64,000 nucleotides of DNA. It comes from Marinobacter sp. es.042 (GTDB taxonomy: Bacteria; Pseudomonadota; Gammaproteobacteria; Pseudomonadales; Oleiphilaceae). Both the position numbers and the translations under genes were made by a program. The notes beneath the pieces were generated by a model. The model ran no database searches. It saw only the letters and a program-made list of their open reading frames with translations, and had not been told where the DNA came from. The stretch is taken from contig NZ_LT897781.1 in assembly GCF_900188315.1 (NCBI RefSeq), positions 3,410,001-3,474,000 on the forward strand, in the 5' to 3' direction. This document shows, piece after piece, positions 1-10,277 of this stretch; the first letter of the stretch is position 1, and every line of letters begins with the position of its first letter.

Positions 1-182
1 CGTGAGGTAGGTGTGATTGGGGTTTTCTCGGATTGGCCGGCGACAACGACCTTCTATGCCAATTGTATGGGATGGTCTAAGCATTGAGGTAGGGACGGCG
101 CAGCGCCAAGTTGGCCCCCGGAGAGAATGTGAATCTATGGCCTGTTTCTCCGTAGGACAGACAATAGCACTCCTGAGCTCTT

Positions 183-239
183 GTTCATTTAAAAGTCTTG
201 TTCATTAATAATGAACGGTGCTATTTTGTGAACATAATG
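183..239 (+). promoter_or_regulatory. Candidate operator upstream of the AbiEi antitoxin gene
   Basis: A perfect 17-bp palindrome, GTTCATTAATAATGAAC, lies at 200-216, 34 nt before the likely antitoxin start at 251. A further direct copy of the half-site (TGTTCATTT, 183-191) precedes it, and a related GTGAACATAA follows just before the ribosome binding site. AbiEi antitoxins with winged-helix domains are known to repress their own operon through inverted repeats upstream of the gene, so autoregulation here is an inference from position and symmetry. Confidence 0.5.
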
Positions 240-1271
240 TTGGAGAGGCTATGAAACCATCAATCAACGAGCGCGAATTTCTAAGCCAGGCAATCCGCGC
301 GTTCCATCAAGAGACAGGTTTAGACTTACACCCTACTGTCGAGAGTGAAGTGATGCCCTACTCTGATGGCTTCATTCTTGAACTGGGCGATACGGGCATC
401 CAGTACAGCGTTGAGCTGAAGCGCTGGGCGCAGCAGGCGAATATAGGCACTATTGTCGCTCAGCTACGGCGAATGCCGCCGCCCGCATTGCTGGTCGCTG
501 ATTACGTAAACCCGAATATGGCAGACCGCCTTCGAGAAGCCGGCGCACAGTTCATTGACGCCGCCGGCAATGCTTATCTGAACGAAAAGACATTCTTCAT
601 CTTCGTAAAAGGTAATCGCAAAACGCCGGTTCATGCATCAGCAAGGAAAACCTCCCGAGCCTTTAATTCATCTGGTTTAAAGCTGATTTTCAGATTTCTA
701 ATAGACCCTCATCTGGTCGGTGAAACTTATCGAAAAATGGCAGAAGTCAGCGGTGTTTCCCTCGGAGCCATCGGCTGGGTTCTGAATGACCTGAAAGACA
801 AGGGCTATGTCCGAGAACATGGAAAGAAGGGCGCAAGGTCACTTGAGAACCCTATGGGGTTGCTTGATCGCTGGGCCGAGTCCTACCCGGAAAAACTGCT
901 ACCCGAGTTGGACATGGGACTATTTCAGGCAACCTCTGCGATGCCGTGGAAGAAAATCCGGCCGGAGCTTCTGGATGGGTGTTGGGGCGGGGAAGTTGCC
1001 GTCTCCCGGCTGGGCAACTATCTGTCGCCTGCCCAGGGGACTATTTATCTGCCCCGAGAAAAGCTGAAAAGCTTGGTGATGGAATATAGGCTTCGTAAAA
1101 GCCCGGGCAACTCACCCAATACGTCCGAGACATTGCAGATCAACGAGAAATTCTGGCTCGATGATTCACTCAACGTAAACCAAACTTCTGGGATTGCCCC
1201 AGATATTCTTGTCTATGCTGACCTCCTGATGACCGGCGACTCGCGTAACCTGGAAGCAGCGGAGCGGCTTT

Positions 1272-2134
<863 letters not shown>

Positions 2135-2147
<13 letters not shown>

Positions 2148-2508
2148 CTCAGAAGCCAACCGCATAACACCACTGGTGGTAACTTCTCAGAACGCAAAAT
2201 TTTCGAGCGAAATCACTGTCAGGAATGGCTCGAAAACGCTCCCGAAGCCTTCGGCGAAGAGCTTTTGATTATCAAGAAGGAATTCGGCGGTTTCGACGAT
2301 ACCCGTGGACGCCTGGATTTACTTGTTCTCGAAAAAAAGACGGCAACCTGGTCATTATCGAAAATAAGCTGGATGACATCCGGTCGGGATGTGGTCTGGC
2401 AGGCGCTCAAGTACGGCGGCTACTCCGCGAATCTGAGCAGTTCCTAGCGCCTGATATTCGTGGCGGCTAAATTCCGCAAAGAAGTCACCAATGTGGTGTT
2501 ATGGCTCA
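2135..2508 (+). pseudogene. Decayed PD-(D/E)XK-like nuclease gene
   Basis: Pieces of one protein family can be read in two frames. It opens with MYKIDSEANRITPL (from 2135, overlapping the toxin stop), then shifts frame near 2180 into NFSERKIFERNHCQEWL and EELLIIKKEFGGFDD. A one-base loss in a poly-A run (about 2332-2338) shifts to DGNLVIIENKLDD. An extra base near 2377 restores SGRDVVWQALKY. A TAG at 2446-2448 then stands where a Gln would be expected, before RLIFVAAKFRKEVTN. Sixty or so residues usual in the middle of the family appear deleted at about 2440. The retained RLDLLVL...IENK is the catalytic D...ExK signature. From memory, intact homologues are about 220-350 residues and carry a DUF91/DUF4268-type nuclease domain. 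The function of the family is not established to my knowledge. Confidence 0.7.
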
Positions 2509-2844
2509 GCCGGCTCTGTTTGCATTCTCTTCCTTGCGCTTGTCTTCTACCGCCTGACACGGCCGGTTTCTGCCAGCAAACGTCAACAAGGATCAGAGGC
2601 GCAATCAGGCTCAAGTATCGATGCCATTCGCAATCTGATCAAACCCAATCCCCTGGAGGCGGCGTTGATGGCGTTCGCAGTGGGTATCGCAGAGCAGAAG
2701 GATCCCAGTCTCAAATTATTGCTGCTGGAAGGTGGCATGGTGCTGATGAAAGGGGCCGAATCGTCTGACCCCGACCGGGTCGATGAAGAAAAGACTCCCG
2801 AGAACGAGAGTGAAACCCAGCCAGATTCTAATACTCCTCGATAA
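2491..2844 (+). CDS. Unrecognised small membrane protein or fragment
   Basis: This 117-residue frame starts inside the decayed nuclease gene and has no good ribosome binding site, so it is probably the 3' part of a once longer gene. It shows one hydrophobic segment at residues 8-22 (GSAGSVCILFLALVFY), a polar linker, a helical stretch with NPLEAALMAFAVG and LKLLLLEGG, and a charged tail rich in Glu, Asp and Ser. I do not recognise the family. The reading frame has acceptable codon use downstream of about 2570, which is why I list it. Confidence 0.35.
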   Translation: MWCYGSAGSVCILFLALVFYRLTRPVSASKRQQGSEAQSGSSIDAIRNLIKPNPLEAALMAFAVGIAEQKDPSLKLLLLEGGMVLMKGAESSDPDRVDEEKTPENESETQPDSNTPR

Positions 2845-2893
2845 ATCAAGTTTTTGTTTTTACAAAGTTAATTCCGGATTACCAGATCTTAGT

Positions 2894-2908
2894 CCGGGTT
2901 TAACCCGG
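2894..2908. promoter_or_regulatory. Perfect 15-bp palindrome upstream of the outer-membrane protein gene
   Basis: CCGGGTTTAACCCGG is a perfect inverted repeat about 100 nt before the start of the barrel gene. It could be an operator or the residue of a terminator for the preceding fragment. No T-run follows, so I favour a protein-binding site, weakly. Confidence 0.3.
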
Positions 2909-3009
2909 TAGGGCAGGAATTCCTAGTAGGGTGAGTTCAGGTAATTGAAAAGCAACTTTCGATTTCCATGGAATGAAAGAATATTCGAACTCATTAGGAG
3001 GAACGCCCT

Positions 3010-3588
3010 ATGAAATCCGCAATCCGTTTTACCAGCGCCGCACTGTTCACAGCCTCGTTTGTTACTGCGCCCGTCGCTTTTGCTCAGAGCAACGTGGAGA
3101 GGGACCAGTCAGGCCCGTATGTCAGCGGCAGCTACGGTGGCTACAAATCACACGGCGGCGAGTTCGAGGACGAAAACGATCTGCTTGGCGCCGCTGTCGG
3201 CTACCAGTTCAATCCGTTTTTTGCCCTGGAGGCCGAATACATTGATTTCGGCAACTTTGGCGAGGACGACGTTGAAGGCAAGCTGAAAGGCTTTGGCCTG
3301 AGCGCTGTTGGCCGTCTGCCTCTGACCGACAGCTTCGGCGTCTATGGTAAGGCCGGCGCGTTTGCGTCTGCGTTCGATGTTGATGCATTCAACGAAAGTG
3401 AAACCTACGATGAAGTATCGCCCTTTGTCGGTGCCGGTGTGGATTTCCGGGTAACGCCCTCTCTGACGGCATTCGCGGAATACAATCGCTACAACGTCGA
3501 CATTGATAAAGAGGACTTTAACGGCCAGGTAACCAACAGCGGTCCGGAGTTTGATACCGGTCGGGTCGGCCTGAAATATCAGTTCTGA
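3010..3588 (+). CDS. Outer-membrane beta-barrel protein (OmpA/OprF-like barrel family)
   Basis: The protein is 192 residues with a signal peptide (cleavage probably after AFA, residue 25) and alternating hydrophobic strands typical of an eight-stranded barrel. It begins with GPYVSGSYGGYKS and ends in the aromatic LKYQF usual for BAM-inserted proteins. There is no C-terminal peptidoglycan-binding domain. Its role is unknown; such barrels are often structural or surface proteins. AGGAGG eight bases before ATG 3010 fixes the start. It stands alone, with a terminator directly after it, and converges with cysK. Confidence 0.85.
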   Translation: MKSAIRFTSAALFTASFVTAPVAFAQSNVERDQSGPYVSGSYGGYKSHGGEFEDENDLLGAAVGYQFNPFFALEAEYIDFGNFGEDDVEGKLKGFGLSAVGRLPLTDSFGVYGKAGAFASAFDVDAFNESETYDEVSPFVGAGVDFRVTPSLTAFAEYNRYNVDIDKEDFNGQVTNSGPEFDTGRVGLKYQF

Positions 3589-3597
3589 TGAGTGCAG

Positions 3598-3628
3598 GGC
3601 GCAGCGCGAGGCTGCGCCTTTCTCTTTT
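3598..3628 (+). terminator. Intrinsic terminator after the barrel gene
   Basis: An 8-bp stem (GGCGCAGC / GCTGCGCC) with a 5-nt loop is followed by TTTCTCTTTT. It lies between the convergent barrel and cysK stop codons. Confidence 0.85.
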
Positions 3629-4598
3629 ACTGAACGTTTTCCTGCTCGCCAAACTGGCCGGCGAATAACGCGGTGGAAAGATAACGCTCGGCGGTATCCG
3701 GCAGCACCACCACAATGTTCTTGCCCTGGTACTCCGGCTGTTTGCTGATGCGTACCGCAGCCGCCACCGCTGCGCCGCAGGAAATGCCGCAGAGAATGCC
3801 CTCTTCCTGCATTAGTCGATGGGCCATGTCCATGGCCTCTTCGTTGGTGACCGTCTCCACCTGATCGACCATTTCCAGATCCAGATTCTTGGGCACGAAG
3901 CCTGCACCGATGCCCTGGATCTTGTGGGGCGCCGGCTTGATGTCTTCGCCGTTCATCATCTGTGTGATCACCGGTGAGTCGGTAGGCTCGACGGCAATGG
4001 TGGCGACCTGTTTGCCCTTGGTGCCTTTGATGTAGCGGGAAACGCCGGTCAGCGTGCCACCGGTGCCCACGCCCGCCACGAAGATATCGATTTCGCCATC
4101 AGTGTCTTCCCAGATTTCCGGGCCGGTGGTGTCCTCGTGGATTCGGGGGTTGGCCGGGTTCTGGAACTGCTGGGGCAGGAAATAGTTATCGGGGTCTGAC
4201 GTGAAGATCTCTTCGGCCTTGGCGATGGCGCCCGGCATGCCTTTGGCAGGTTCGGTCAGCACCAGTTCTGCTCCCAGTGCCTTCAAGACCTTGCGACGCT
4301 CAAGGCTCATGGAGGCGGGCATGGTCAGGATCAGTTTGTAGCCCCGGGCGGCTGCCACGTAGGCCAGGGCGATACCGGTATTGCCGCTGGTGGGTTCTAC
4401 AATGGTCATGCCCGCCTTCAGGGTGCCGCGCTTCTCGGCATCCCAGATCATGGCAGAGCCGATCCGGCATTTAACGGAATAGGCCGGGTTTCGGCCCTCA
4501 ATCTTGGCCCAGATCGTGGCGCCGTCGTTCACGCGGTTCAGTCTGACCAGCGGGGTGTTGCCGATGGAAAGGGAATTGTCCTCGTAGATGCGAGCCAT
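3627..4598 (-). CDS. cysK: Cysteine synthase A (O-acetylserine sulfhydrylase)
   Basis: CysK joins O-acetylserine and sulfide to make cysteine, using pyridoxal phosphate in the cytoplasm. The 323-residue length and features fit the A-type enzyme. The PLP lysine is in NPAYSVKCR (K43), the substrate loop is [11 protein letters not shown], the phosphate-binding glycine loop is [10 protein letters not shown], and the C-terminal part has [11 protein letters not shown]. It is monocistronic as far as can be seen, between a cyclase gene upstream on the same strand and the convergent barrel gene. Confidence 0.95.
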   Translation of the reverse strand: MARIYEDNSLSIGNTPLVRLNRVNDGATIWAKIEGRNPAYSVKCRIGSAMIWDAEKRGTLKAGMTIVEPTSGNTGIALAYVAAARGYKLILTMPASMSLERRKVLKALGAELVLTEPAKGMPGAIAKAEEIFTSDPDNYFLPQQFQNPANPRIHEDTTGPEIWEDTDGEIDIFVAGVGTGGTLTGVSRYIKGTKGKQVATIAVEPTDSPVITQMMNGEDIKPAPHKIQGIGAGFVPKNLDLEMVDQVETVTNEEAMDMAHRLMQEEGILCGISCGAAVAAAVRISKQPEYQGKNIVVVLPDTAERYLSTALFAGQFGEQENVQ

Positions 4599-4641
4599 GG
4601 CGTTCTCCTTGTTACTTTGTTTTTATTCAGTCTAGCACCAC

Positions 4642-7557
4642 TCAGGAACCCACTGAACGCGCTTCCAGCCGGTTGCGACCGTTCTGCTTGGCCTGGTAGA
4701 GCGCCTGGTCTGCCTGTCTGAGAAACTCTGCTGGCGAGTCGTCGGGGCCCGGTATGCCAGTGGCAAGGCCAATACTGATGGTGAGGTGAACGTCGTGTTC
4801 TCCGCATACCGAGCAGCTTTGTTCGACGTGTTTGCGGAAAGACTCCAGCCGGTTACGAATTTCGCTGTTGTCTTCATAGCTGGCGAAAATGACGAACTCT
4901 TCGCCACCGAAGCGCGAGAGCCGGTCGGTTTCCCGCCGGAAATGTTTGCGCATAAGCTCTGCCAGTGTTTGCAGACAGATGTCGCCCGCTTCATGGCCGT
5001 AATTGTCGTTGATCCTTTTGAAGTGGTCGGCATCCACCATGGCCACTGCGAAGCCAGAATGGTGGCGCTGGCACCACTGGAAGCTCTTTCGGAATTCCTG
5101 GTCAAAGTAGCTCCGGTTGCCCAACTTTGTCAGGTCGTCGGTAACGCTGAGTTTCGCGAGCCTCTCGTTGGCCTCGGTCAGATCATGGTTGAGGCGATTC
5201 AGCTTTCTATTCCAGTAAACCAGCAGGAAAGCGATCACGATGGCGGCGATCGACAGTTGCCAGATCAACGTGTAATCCACAGGCTCTTTGAGGCGGATGT
5301 TGCGCCACTGCCGTTCGAGGTCTTTGCGTTCCTGGGTGGTAAGACTGGATACCAGTTTCTGCATGATGCCCAGAACAACAGGCTCGTCTTTCCTGACTGC
5401 AATAGACAGCGACCAGTCTGCCGGAATGCGCCCGATGACCTTCAAATCAGCGAGGCCGAGTTCCTGCATATAGTAACTGGCGGTTGCCAGAGTGGTGATG
5501 TAGCCATCCAGTTCGTTGTTCTGCAGTTGCCTCAGGCCAGCTTGCTCATTGGGAACTTCGACCAGGTCCAGGGAGGGATAGCGGCTTTGGAGCAGCTCTG
5601 CGAACGCATAGTCCTCGACAACCCCGATTTTCTGACCACGAAGATCGCCCACGCGCTCTATAAAGGGAGCTTCGATCCGGCCCAGCACAACGGTGGGCAC
5701 TTCAAGATAGGGTTCAGTAAAGTTGAGGAACTCTGACCGCTCCGGCGTTTGCATCGCCATGGTGAAAATCTGACATTTACCCTGTTTGATCGAGGCAATG
5801 GATTCGGCCCAGCTGTCCGTGGCAACCAGTTCGAAGTCCACGGGCGATCGTTTGGAGAATAGTCGCGCAACCTCTGCGGATAATCCGGCATGCCTGCCTT
5901 CCTCGTCCAGGCCTTCCAACGGGAACCAGTCCGGATCAATACAGTAGCTGAGTTGATTGTTATGCGTCCCAAGCCAGGCGAGCTCAACGGCGTTCAGAGA
6001 AACCTCGCCAGTTTCCTGGGCTTCCATATCAACACTGGCGCCCAACCACCGGCTCTCGATGGTGTGCATTTCTTCCGGCGTTATTGCTGCCAATGCTTCG
6101 TCCAGAATGTCCGCGAGCGGCGCAAGCCCTGGCCTCACACCGAACCGCAGGTCTTCTCCCGTCTGTTCGTCCAGAACCAGCTCGCCGGCGATCCGGACAC
6201 CCGGAATGCCCAACTCTCGAATCCAGAAGTTGCCATTGGGCAGGGCGGCCAGAACAACATCCACCTCGTCTCGGGATAGCGCCTGGAACATGGCCTCCTG
6301 GGTCGTGAATATTCGGGCATTTTCGCCCAGGGCATCTCTGACAGGCACTTCGTAGTAAATACCGGAACCGAGAGCAACACGCTGATCTTTGAGATCAGCG
6401 AGGGTCGCGGTTCTCAGGGTCGGGTCCCGGGTAAAAGCGACGTTCGGGATGGTGTGATAGGGCTCGGTAAAACGAGTGAAAGCCTCCCGTTCTGGTCTGA
6501 AAGACATGTTGGCCAAAACATCGATCTCGCCATCCCGGAATAATGGCAACAGTTCTACCCATTGCCCCTCAACCGGTATCACCTGTAATCCCGTCAGGTC
6601 CGATATCCGATTCAGAATATCAACGGTCAAGCCGTGAATTCGTGTGCCGCTTTCGAAGCTGTAGGGTGCGTAATCCCGCATCAGGCCAACGCGAACAGGG
6701 CCCGTTTCAGCAATGAACCGGCGCTGTTCTGGCGACAGGGAAAAACTGGTTCCGCCTACGAGGCTGTTACCTCCAAGATCCTGCCAACGCTTGAGCAGTT
6801 CGCTGATTCGCTCTTTCGGGATCTGTTCCAGACCGAAGGCGATCTTCTGGAAAAGGTCTTCATTGGTTTTGAGCACGCCAATGCGAAAATCCTCGGTCGC
6901 CAGTTCCCCGAGTGGCGCGGCGCCGGCAATTTCGAGAAAGCCGAATCCGGCCTGGTTCGCATAGTATTGAAGTATGAGCCTGGGGCCTACAATCACATCA
7001 ACCCAGCCGAACGCGAGGGCCCGAATGAGGCTGTGAACGGAATCATGGCTTGTGAGGGAGACACCTTCTGCCTGGAGGGCGTCGCGATAGTACACGTCGC
7101 GCACAATGCCTACCCGAAGTCCCTTGAGATCTGAGAGAGTATTGATGTCTCCCAGTGGCCTCTGGGTGTTTTGCATCAGATAGGTCTGGCGGAGGTGGTA
7201 GGGCTTGGTGAACAGGATGTTTCCTGCCCGCTCGTCACTGAACGAGATGCCGTCAATGACATCCAGATCACCCCGAACAAATGCATCGTAGATCTCGGGC
7301 CAACTGCCAGCGCGAAACTGGAAGGTCAGATCGGCATTTCGGGCGACCTCGCGAAGCACATCAACAGAAAAACCGGAGGCGCCGGGACCATCGTCGAACG
7401 AGAAGGGTTTGTTGTCGCCCACGATGCCGACAGTCACGGTGTCGTCCGCCTGTTCGGACATCGCCAGTGAGGATGCGAGCAAAAGGTAAAGGGCCCAGAG
7501 GACTGTCGCGGCCACGCTCCGGTATCGAGTTTCTTTGTAAGTATCGGGAGTCTTCAT
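4642..7557 (-). CDS. Diguanylate cyclase with three tandem periplasmic solute-binding domains
   Basis: This 971-residue membrane sensor should make c-di-GMP in response to small periplasmic ligands. After a signal segment come three bacterial extracellular solute-binding family 3 domains in a row: about residues 40-270, 290-505 and 535-760. Each has the typical opening (VGIVGDNKPFSF, VGLMRDYAPYSF, LSYCIDPDWFPLEG). One membrane helix near residue 772 (LIWQLSIAAIVIAFLLVYW) and a short coiled region lead to a GGDEF domain. The active site is RFGGEEF (about residue 882), and an RETD inhibitory site lies exactly five residues upstream, so product feedback is expected. Family 3 domains commonly bind amino acids; the ligands here are unknown. 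It lies 43 nt upstream of cysK on the same strand. Confidence 0.92.
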   Translation of the reverse strand: MKTPDTYKETRYRSVAATVLWALYLLLASSLAMSEQADDTVTVGIVGDNKPFSFDDGPGASGFSVDVLREVARNADLTFQFRAGSWPEIYDAFVRGDLDVIDGISFSDERAGNILFTKPYHLRQTYLMQNTQRPLGDINTLSDLKGLRVGIVRDVYYRDALQAEGVSLTSHDSVHSLIRALAFGWVDVIVGPRLILQYYANQAGFGFLEIAGAAPLGELATEDFRIGVLKTNEDLFQKIAFGLEQIPKERISELLKRWQDLGGNSLVGGTSFSLSPEQRRFIAETGPVRVGLMRDYAPYSFESGTRIHGLTVDILNRISDLTGLQVIPVEGQWVELLPLFRDGEIDVLANMSFRPEREAFTRFTEPYHTIPNVAFTRDPTLRTATLADLKDQRVALGSGIYYEVPVRDALGENARIFTTQEAMFQALSRDEVDVVLAALPNGNFWIRELGIPGVRIAGELVLDEQTGEDLRFGVRPGLAPLADILDEALAAITPEEMHTIESRWLGASVDMEAQETGEVSLNAVELAWLGTHNNQLSYCIDPDWFPLEGLDEEGRHAGLSAEVARLFSKRSPVDFELVATDSWAESIASIKQGKCQIFTMAMQTPERSEFLNFTEPYLEVPTVVLGRIEAPFIERVGDLRGQKIGVVEDYAFAELLQSRYPSLDLVEVPNEQAGLRQLQNNELDGYITTLATASYYMQELGLADLKVIGRIPADWSLSIAVRKDEPVVLGIMQKLVSSLTTQERKDLERQWRNIRLKEPVDYTLIWQLSIAAIVIAFLLVYWNRKLNRLNHDLTEANERLAKLSVTDDLTKLGNRSYFDQEFRKSFQWCQRHHSGFAVAMVDADHFKRINDNYGHEAGDICLQTLAELMRKHFRRETDRLSRFGGEEFVIFASYEDNSEIRNRLESFRKHVEQSCSVCGEHDVHLTISIGLATGIPGPDDSPAEFLRQADQALYQAKQNGRNRLEARSVGS

Positions 7558-7632
7558 CGGCGAGCCGGCGATCCTTTACAGCTTCACAGCTTCGACTTAA
7601 GTGTAGCCTTAACCGACTCGATTGAACATTAC

Positions 7633-8076
7633 TCAGGTGCTCACTGGGCGGCCGGTGTAATCGGAGAAGTCCGGCTTTTTCGGATGATGCTGGTCGTCTG
7701 TCATGTACGCCGAGGTAAGAATGAATTCGGCAGTTGCGCGGTTGCAGGCCACTGGAATGTTCCAGAGCGCGGCAATGCGCAGCAGGGCCTTGATGTCCGG
7801 GTCATGGGGTTGAGGTTCCAGGGGGTCCCAGAAGAACACCAGCAGGTCGATTTCGCCCTCGGCGATCTTGGCGCCGATTTGCTGGTCGCCGCCCAGCGGA
7901 CCGCTAAGCAGGCAATGGATATCGTCCCGCTCCAGGTTATCCCGGAGCAGCCGGCCGGTGGTGCCGGTGGCGTAGAGTTTCAGCGGGGCGAAGCGGGTGC
8001 GGTTTTCGGCAACCCAGTCCACCAGTTCCTTTTTCTTGTTGTCGTGTGCCACCAAAGCGACGGATTTTACGGCCAT
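7633..8076 (-). CDS. mgsA: Methylglyoxal synthase
   Basis: MgsA converts dihydroxyacetone phosphate to methylglyoxal and phosphate, a bypass that relieves sugar-phosphate stress when phosphate is short. The 147-residue protein carries the family hallmarks: VALVAHDNKK at the start, GTTGRLL for phosphate binding, SGPLGGDQQIGA with the catalytic Asp, and DPLEPQPHDPD. It is divergent from the DUF815 ATPase gene with 83 nt between them, and no other glycolytic gene is near. Confidence 0.95.
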   Translation of the reverse strand: MAVKSVALVAHDNKKKELVDWVAENRTRFAPLKLYATGTTGRLLRDNLERDDIHCLLSGPLGGDQQIGAKIAEGEIDLLVFFWDPLEPQPHDPDIKALLRIAALWNIPVACNRATAEFILTSAYMTDDQHHPKKPDFSDYTGRPVST

Positions 8077-8159
8077 TTGGGGTAAAGTCTCCTGTTATCA
8101 CGGTTTTTACGGTGCCAGTGTTTCACAGGCTGGCCCGGTTCGGAATAGGAAAGAGGTTT

Positions 8160-8951
8160 ATGTCCGCGACAACATCTTTTGACTGGCACTCCACACCGGC
8201 GGCTGTCTGGCGTCGGCATCGCTCGGGGCTGCGCGCCATCCGCAGGCTCGATCCGGTGCAATGGCAGGATCTGAAGGGCATCGACCGACAGCAGCAGGCT
8301 CTGGCCCGAAATACCGAGCGGTTTCTGGCCGGTGAGCCCTCCAACAACGCGTTGCTCTGGGGCTCCCGCGGCACCGGCAAGTCGTCGCTGATCAAGGCGC
8401 TGTTGAACCGCTACCAGGAGCGCGGGCTGCGGATGATCGAGGTGGACAAGGATGATCTGGTCAACCTGCCGGAAATCGTTGACGACATCTGCGAGCTGCC
8501 GTTCCGGTTTGTGATCTTCTGCGATGACCTGTCGTTTGACGTTGGTGAGTCCAGCTACAAGGCCCTGAAAAGTGTACTGGAAGGTTCCCTGGAACTGCCC
8601 CCGGAGAATGTGAGGGTGTATGCCACCTCCAACCGCCGTCATCTGATGCCGGAGTTCATGTCCGATAACCTCAAGAGCGAGATGCGCGACGGTGAGCTGC
8701 ACCCGGCCGAAGCCATCGAAGAGCAGGTGTCCCTGGCGGACCGGTTCGGTCTTCAGCTTTCGTTTTATGCGTTTTCGCAGGCTGTGTACCTGCAGGCGGT
8801 GGACGCGCTGTTCCCCGACTTTGATGACCGGGAAGGCCTGCATCGGGAGGCGATCCGATTCGCCACTGCCAAGGGCGTACGCAATGGTCGCACGGCCCAG
8901 CAGTTTTACCGGCAGTTTGCCGGCGAGCAGGATCTCGGCAGGCTGAAGTAG
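8160..8951 (+). CDS. DUF815 family AAA+ ATPase
   Basis: This is a 263-residue ATP-binding protein. Walker A is GSRGTGKSS (residues 68-76), a Walker B-like strand is VIFCDDLSF (about 116-124), and ATSNRRHL is a sensor 1 segment. Members of this family are widespread but poorly characterised; no substrate is known to me. I take ATG 8160, with AGAGG just upstream, because the longer 8046 frame would run through the mgsA promoter region. Its stop codon directly abuts the stop of the convergent DUF3422 gene (TAGCTA, zero spacing). Confidence 0.85.
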   Translation: MSATTSFDWHSTPAAVWRRHRSGLRAIRRLDPVQWQDLKGIDRQQQALARNTERFLAGEPSNNALLWGSRGTGKSSLIKALLNRYQERGLRMIEVDKDDLVNLPEIVDDICELPFRFVIFCDDLSFDVGESSYKALKSVLEGSLELPPENVRVYATSNRRHLMPEFMSDNLKSEMRDGELHPAEAIEEQVSLADRFGLQLSFYAFSQAVYLQAVDALFPDFDDREGLHREAIRFATAKGVRNGRTAQQFYRQFAGEQDLGRLK

Positions 8952-10259
8952 CTACTGCCGTTTTGCCATCTTGATGAAGTGATGGTGGACCACCCGAACC
9001 CCAAGAAACACCAGGGTCATTACCACCGGAATGGCGATGCCCAGCACCAGGGTCTTGTTGAAGACGACACCGGCTTCGTAAACCGAATCCAGCCCGAATT
9101 TGAGCAGGCCAATCAGGTAATAGGTGATGGCCACCACCGAGAAGCCTTCCACCGTATGCTGCATCATCAACTGGATCTTGGAGCGCCGGTCCATGGAACT
9201 GAGCAGTTGCTGGTTCTGGCTCTGGATTGCCAGCTCCACCCGGGTGCGCATCATGTCCGAGGCCCGGTCGACCCGTCGGGAAAGGTCTTCCAGCCGTTCG
9301 CTCACCGCTTCGCAGGTTTTCACTGCCGGAGTCAGCCGGCGGGTCATGAATTCGGTCAGGGTCAGGTGGCCGGAGAGTTCATCTTCCCGTAGTTCCTCCA
9401 GGCGGGTCAGTACCAGCCGGTGATAGGCGCGGGTGGCAGAGAAACGGAACGTGGAGTGGGCCCGGAAGGCCTCGATACGGGCCGCAATGTTGGTCAGTTG
9501 GGCCAGCAGTTTTTCTTCGTCGACATCCTCGTTTTCCGCCAGTGACCGGGTGATCACGGCCAGTTTTTCATCCATATCGTTCAGCGACGGCGTGATTTCC
9601 CGGGCAACGGGGAGTGCTAGCAGTGACATCAGACGGTAGGTTTCAATTTCCATCAGGCGCTGGGTCAGACGGCCCAGCTGGCTGTCCGACATGTGGTGGT
9701 TCATCACCATGAACCGGCCAAAGCCGTCACTGTGTAGCCGGAAGGTGCCCCACACCCTGGCGGCACCCTCCTGGGGACTGCTCCCGACCAGTCGCATGCC
9801 TTCGAAGTGCTTGCGTACATAGTCCAGGTCGCCTTCGGTTCCGTCAGCAGCGGGCCGTACTTCCAGGTGGAATGCCGCAATCACTGTACCGGTCAGCTGT
9901 TCCAGCCACCCCTCGGGCAACGTTGTAATGCCGGTCTCGCTAAAGGGTGTTTCCTCACCCGCAGCCAGGTTGATAAAGGTGTACGACGCGAATTCCATGT
10001 GCATCTCGCGCCGCACCCTCAGGGCACCGAAGGTATGTTCAAAGCAGCCCACCTCGTTCTCCGGTACCGGATGCCCCATCAGCCGATGGAGTTCCTGCAA
10101 GTGCCGGAATTGTTCCTGCCGTTGCTCAGGTGTTGTCAGAACCGCCATCTGGGTAACCCGCGCCGGTGTCGGTAGCACCTGGAACGGCCTTGAGTGCAGC
10201 TCGTTGTAGAGATCGTTCCGAAGCGGGTGTATGTCGAGGGATTCCAGGCGTGCGCTCAC
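8952..10259 (-). CDS. DUF3422 family membrane protein, linked to the sortase two-component genes
   Basis: The 435-residue protein opens with LHSRPFQVLPTPARV, which I recognise as the DUF3422 signature. It has a long helical, probably coiled-coil middle (residues 220-370) and two C-terminal membrane helices (about 376-395 and 405-425). Most of it should therefore face the cytoplasm. The function is unknown. It begins only 18 nt after the sortase-system kinase on the same strand, so it is probably the third gene of the regulator-kinase operon. It may modulate envelope signalling, but this is inference from position only. Confidence 0.8.
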   Translation of the reverse strand: MSARLESLDIHPLRNDLYNELHSRPFQVLPTPARVTQMAVLTTPEQRQEQFRHLQELHRLMGHPVPENEVGCFEHTFGALRVRREMHMEFASYTFINLAAGEETPFSETGITTLPEGWLEQLTGTVIAAFHLEVRPAADGTEGDLDYVRKHFEGMRLVGSSPQEGAARVWGTFRLHSDGFGRFMVMNHHMSDSQLGRLTQRLMEIETYRLMSLLALPVAREITPSLNDMDEKLAVITRSLAENEDVDEEKLLAQLTNIAARIEAFRAHSTFRFSATRAYHRLVLTRLEELREDELSGHLTLTEFMTRRLTPAVKTCEAVSERLEDLSRRVDRASDMMRTRVELAIQSQNQQLLSSMDRRSKIQLMMQHTVEGFSVVAITYYLIGLLKFGLDSVYEAGVVFNKTLVLGIAIPVVMTLVFLGVRVVHHHFIKMAKRQ

Positions 10260-10277
10260 GGCAGGGTAGTCCTGTGG

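Noticed and set aside
17..208. 63-codon frame at the left edge
   Set aside because: No ribosome binding site, no recognisable domain, odd composition; it precedes the operator region and looks like chance.
4786..5736. 316-codon plus-strand frame inside the triple-domain cyclase gene
   Set aside because: It is the antisense shadow of a GC-rich gene; no start signal and no family resemblance.
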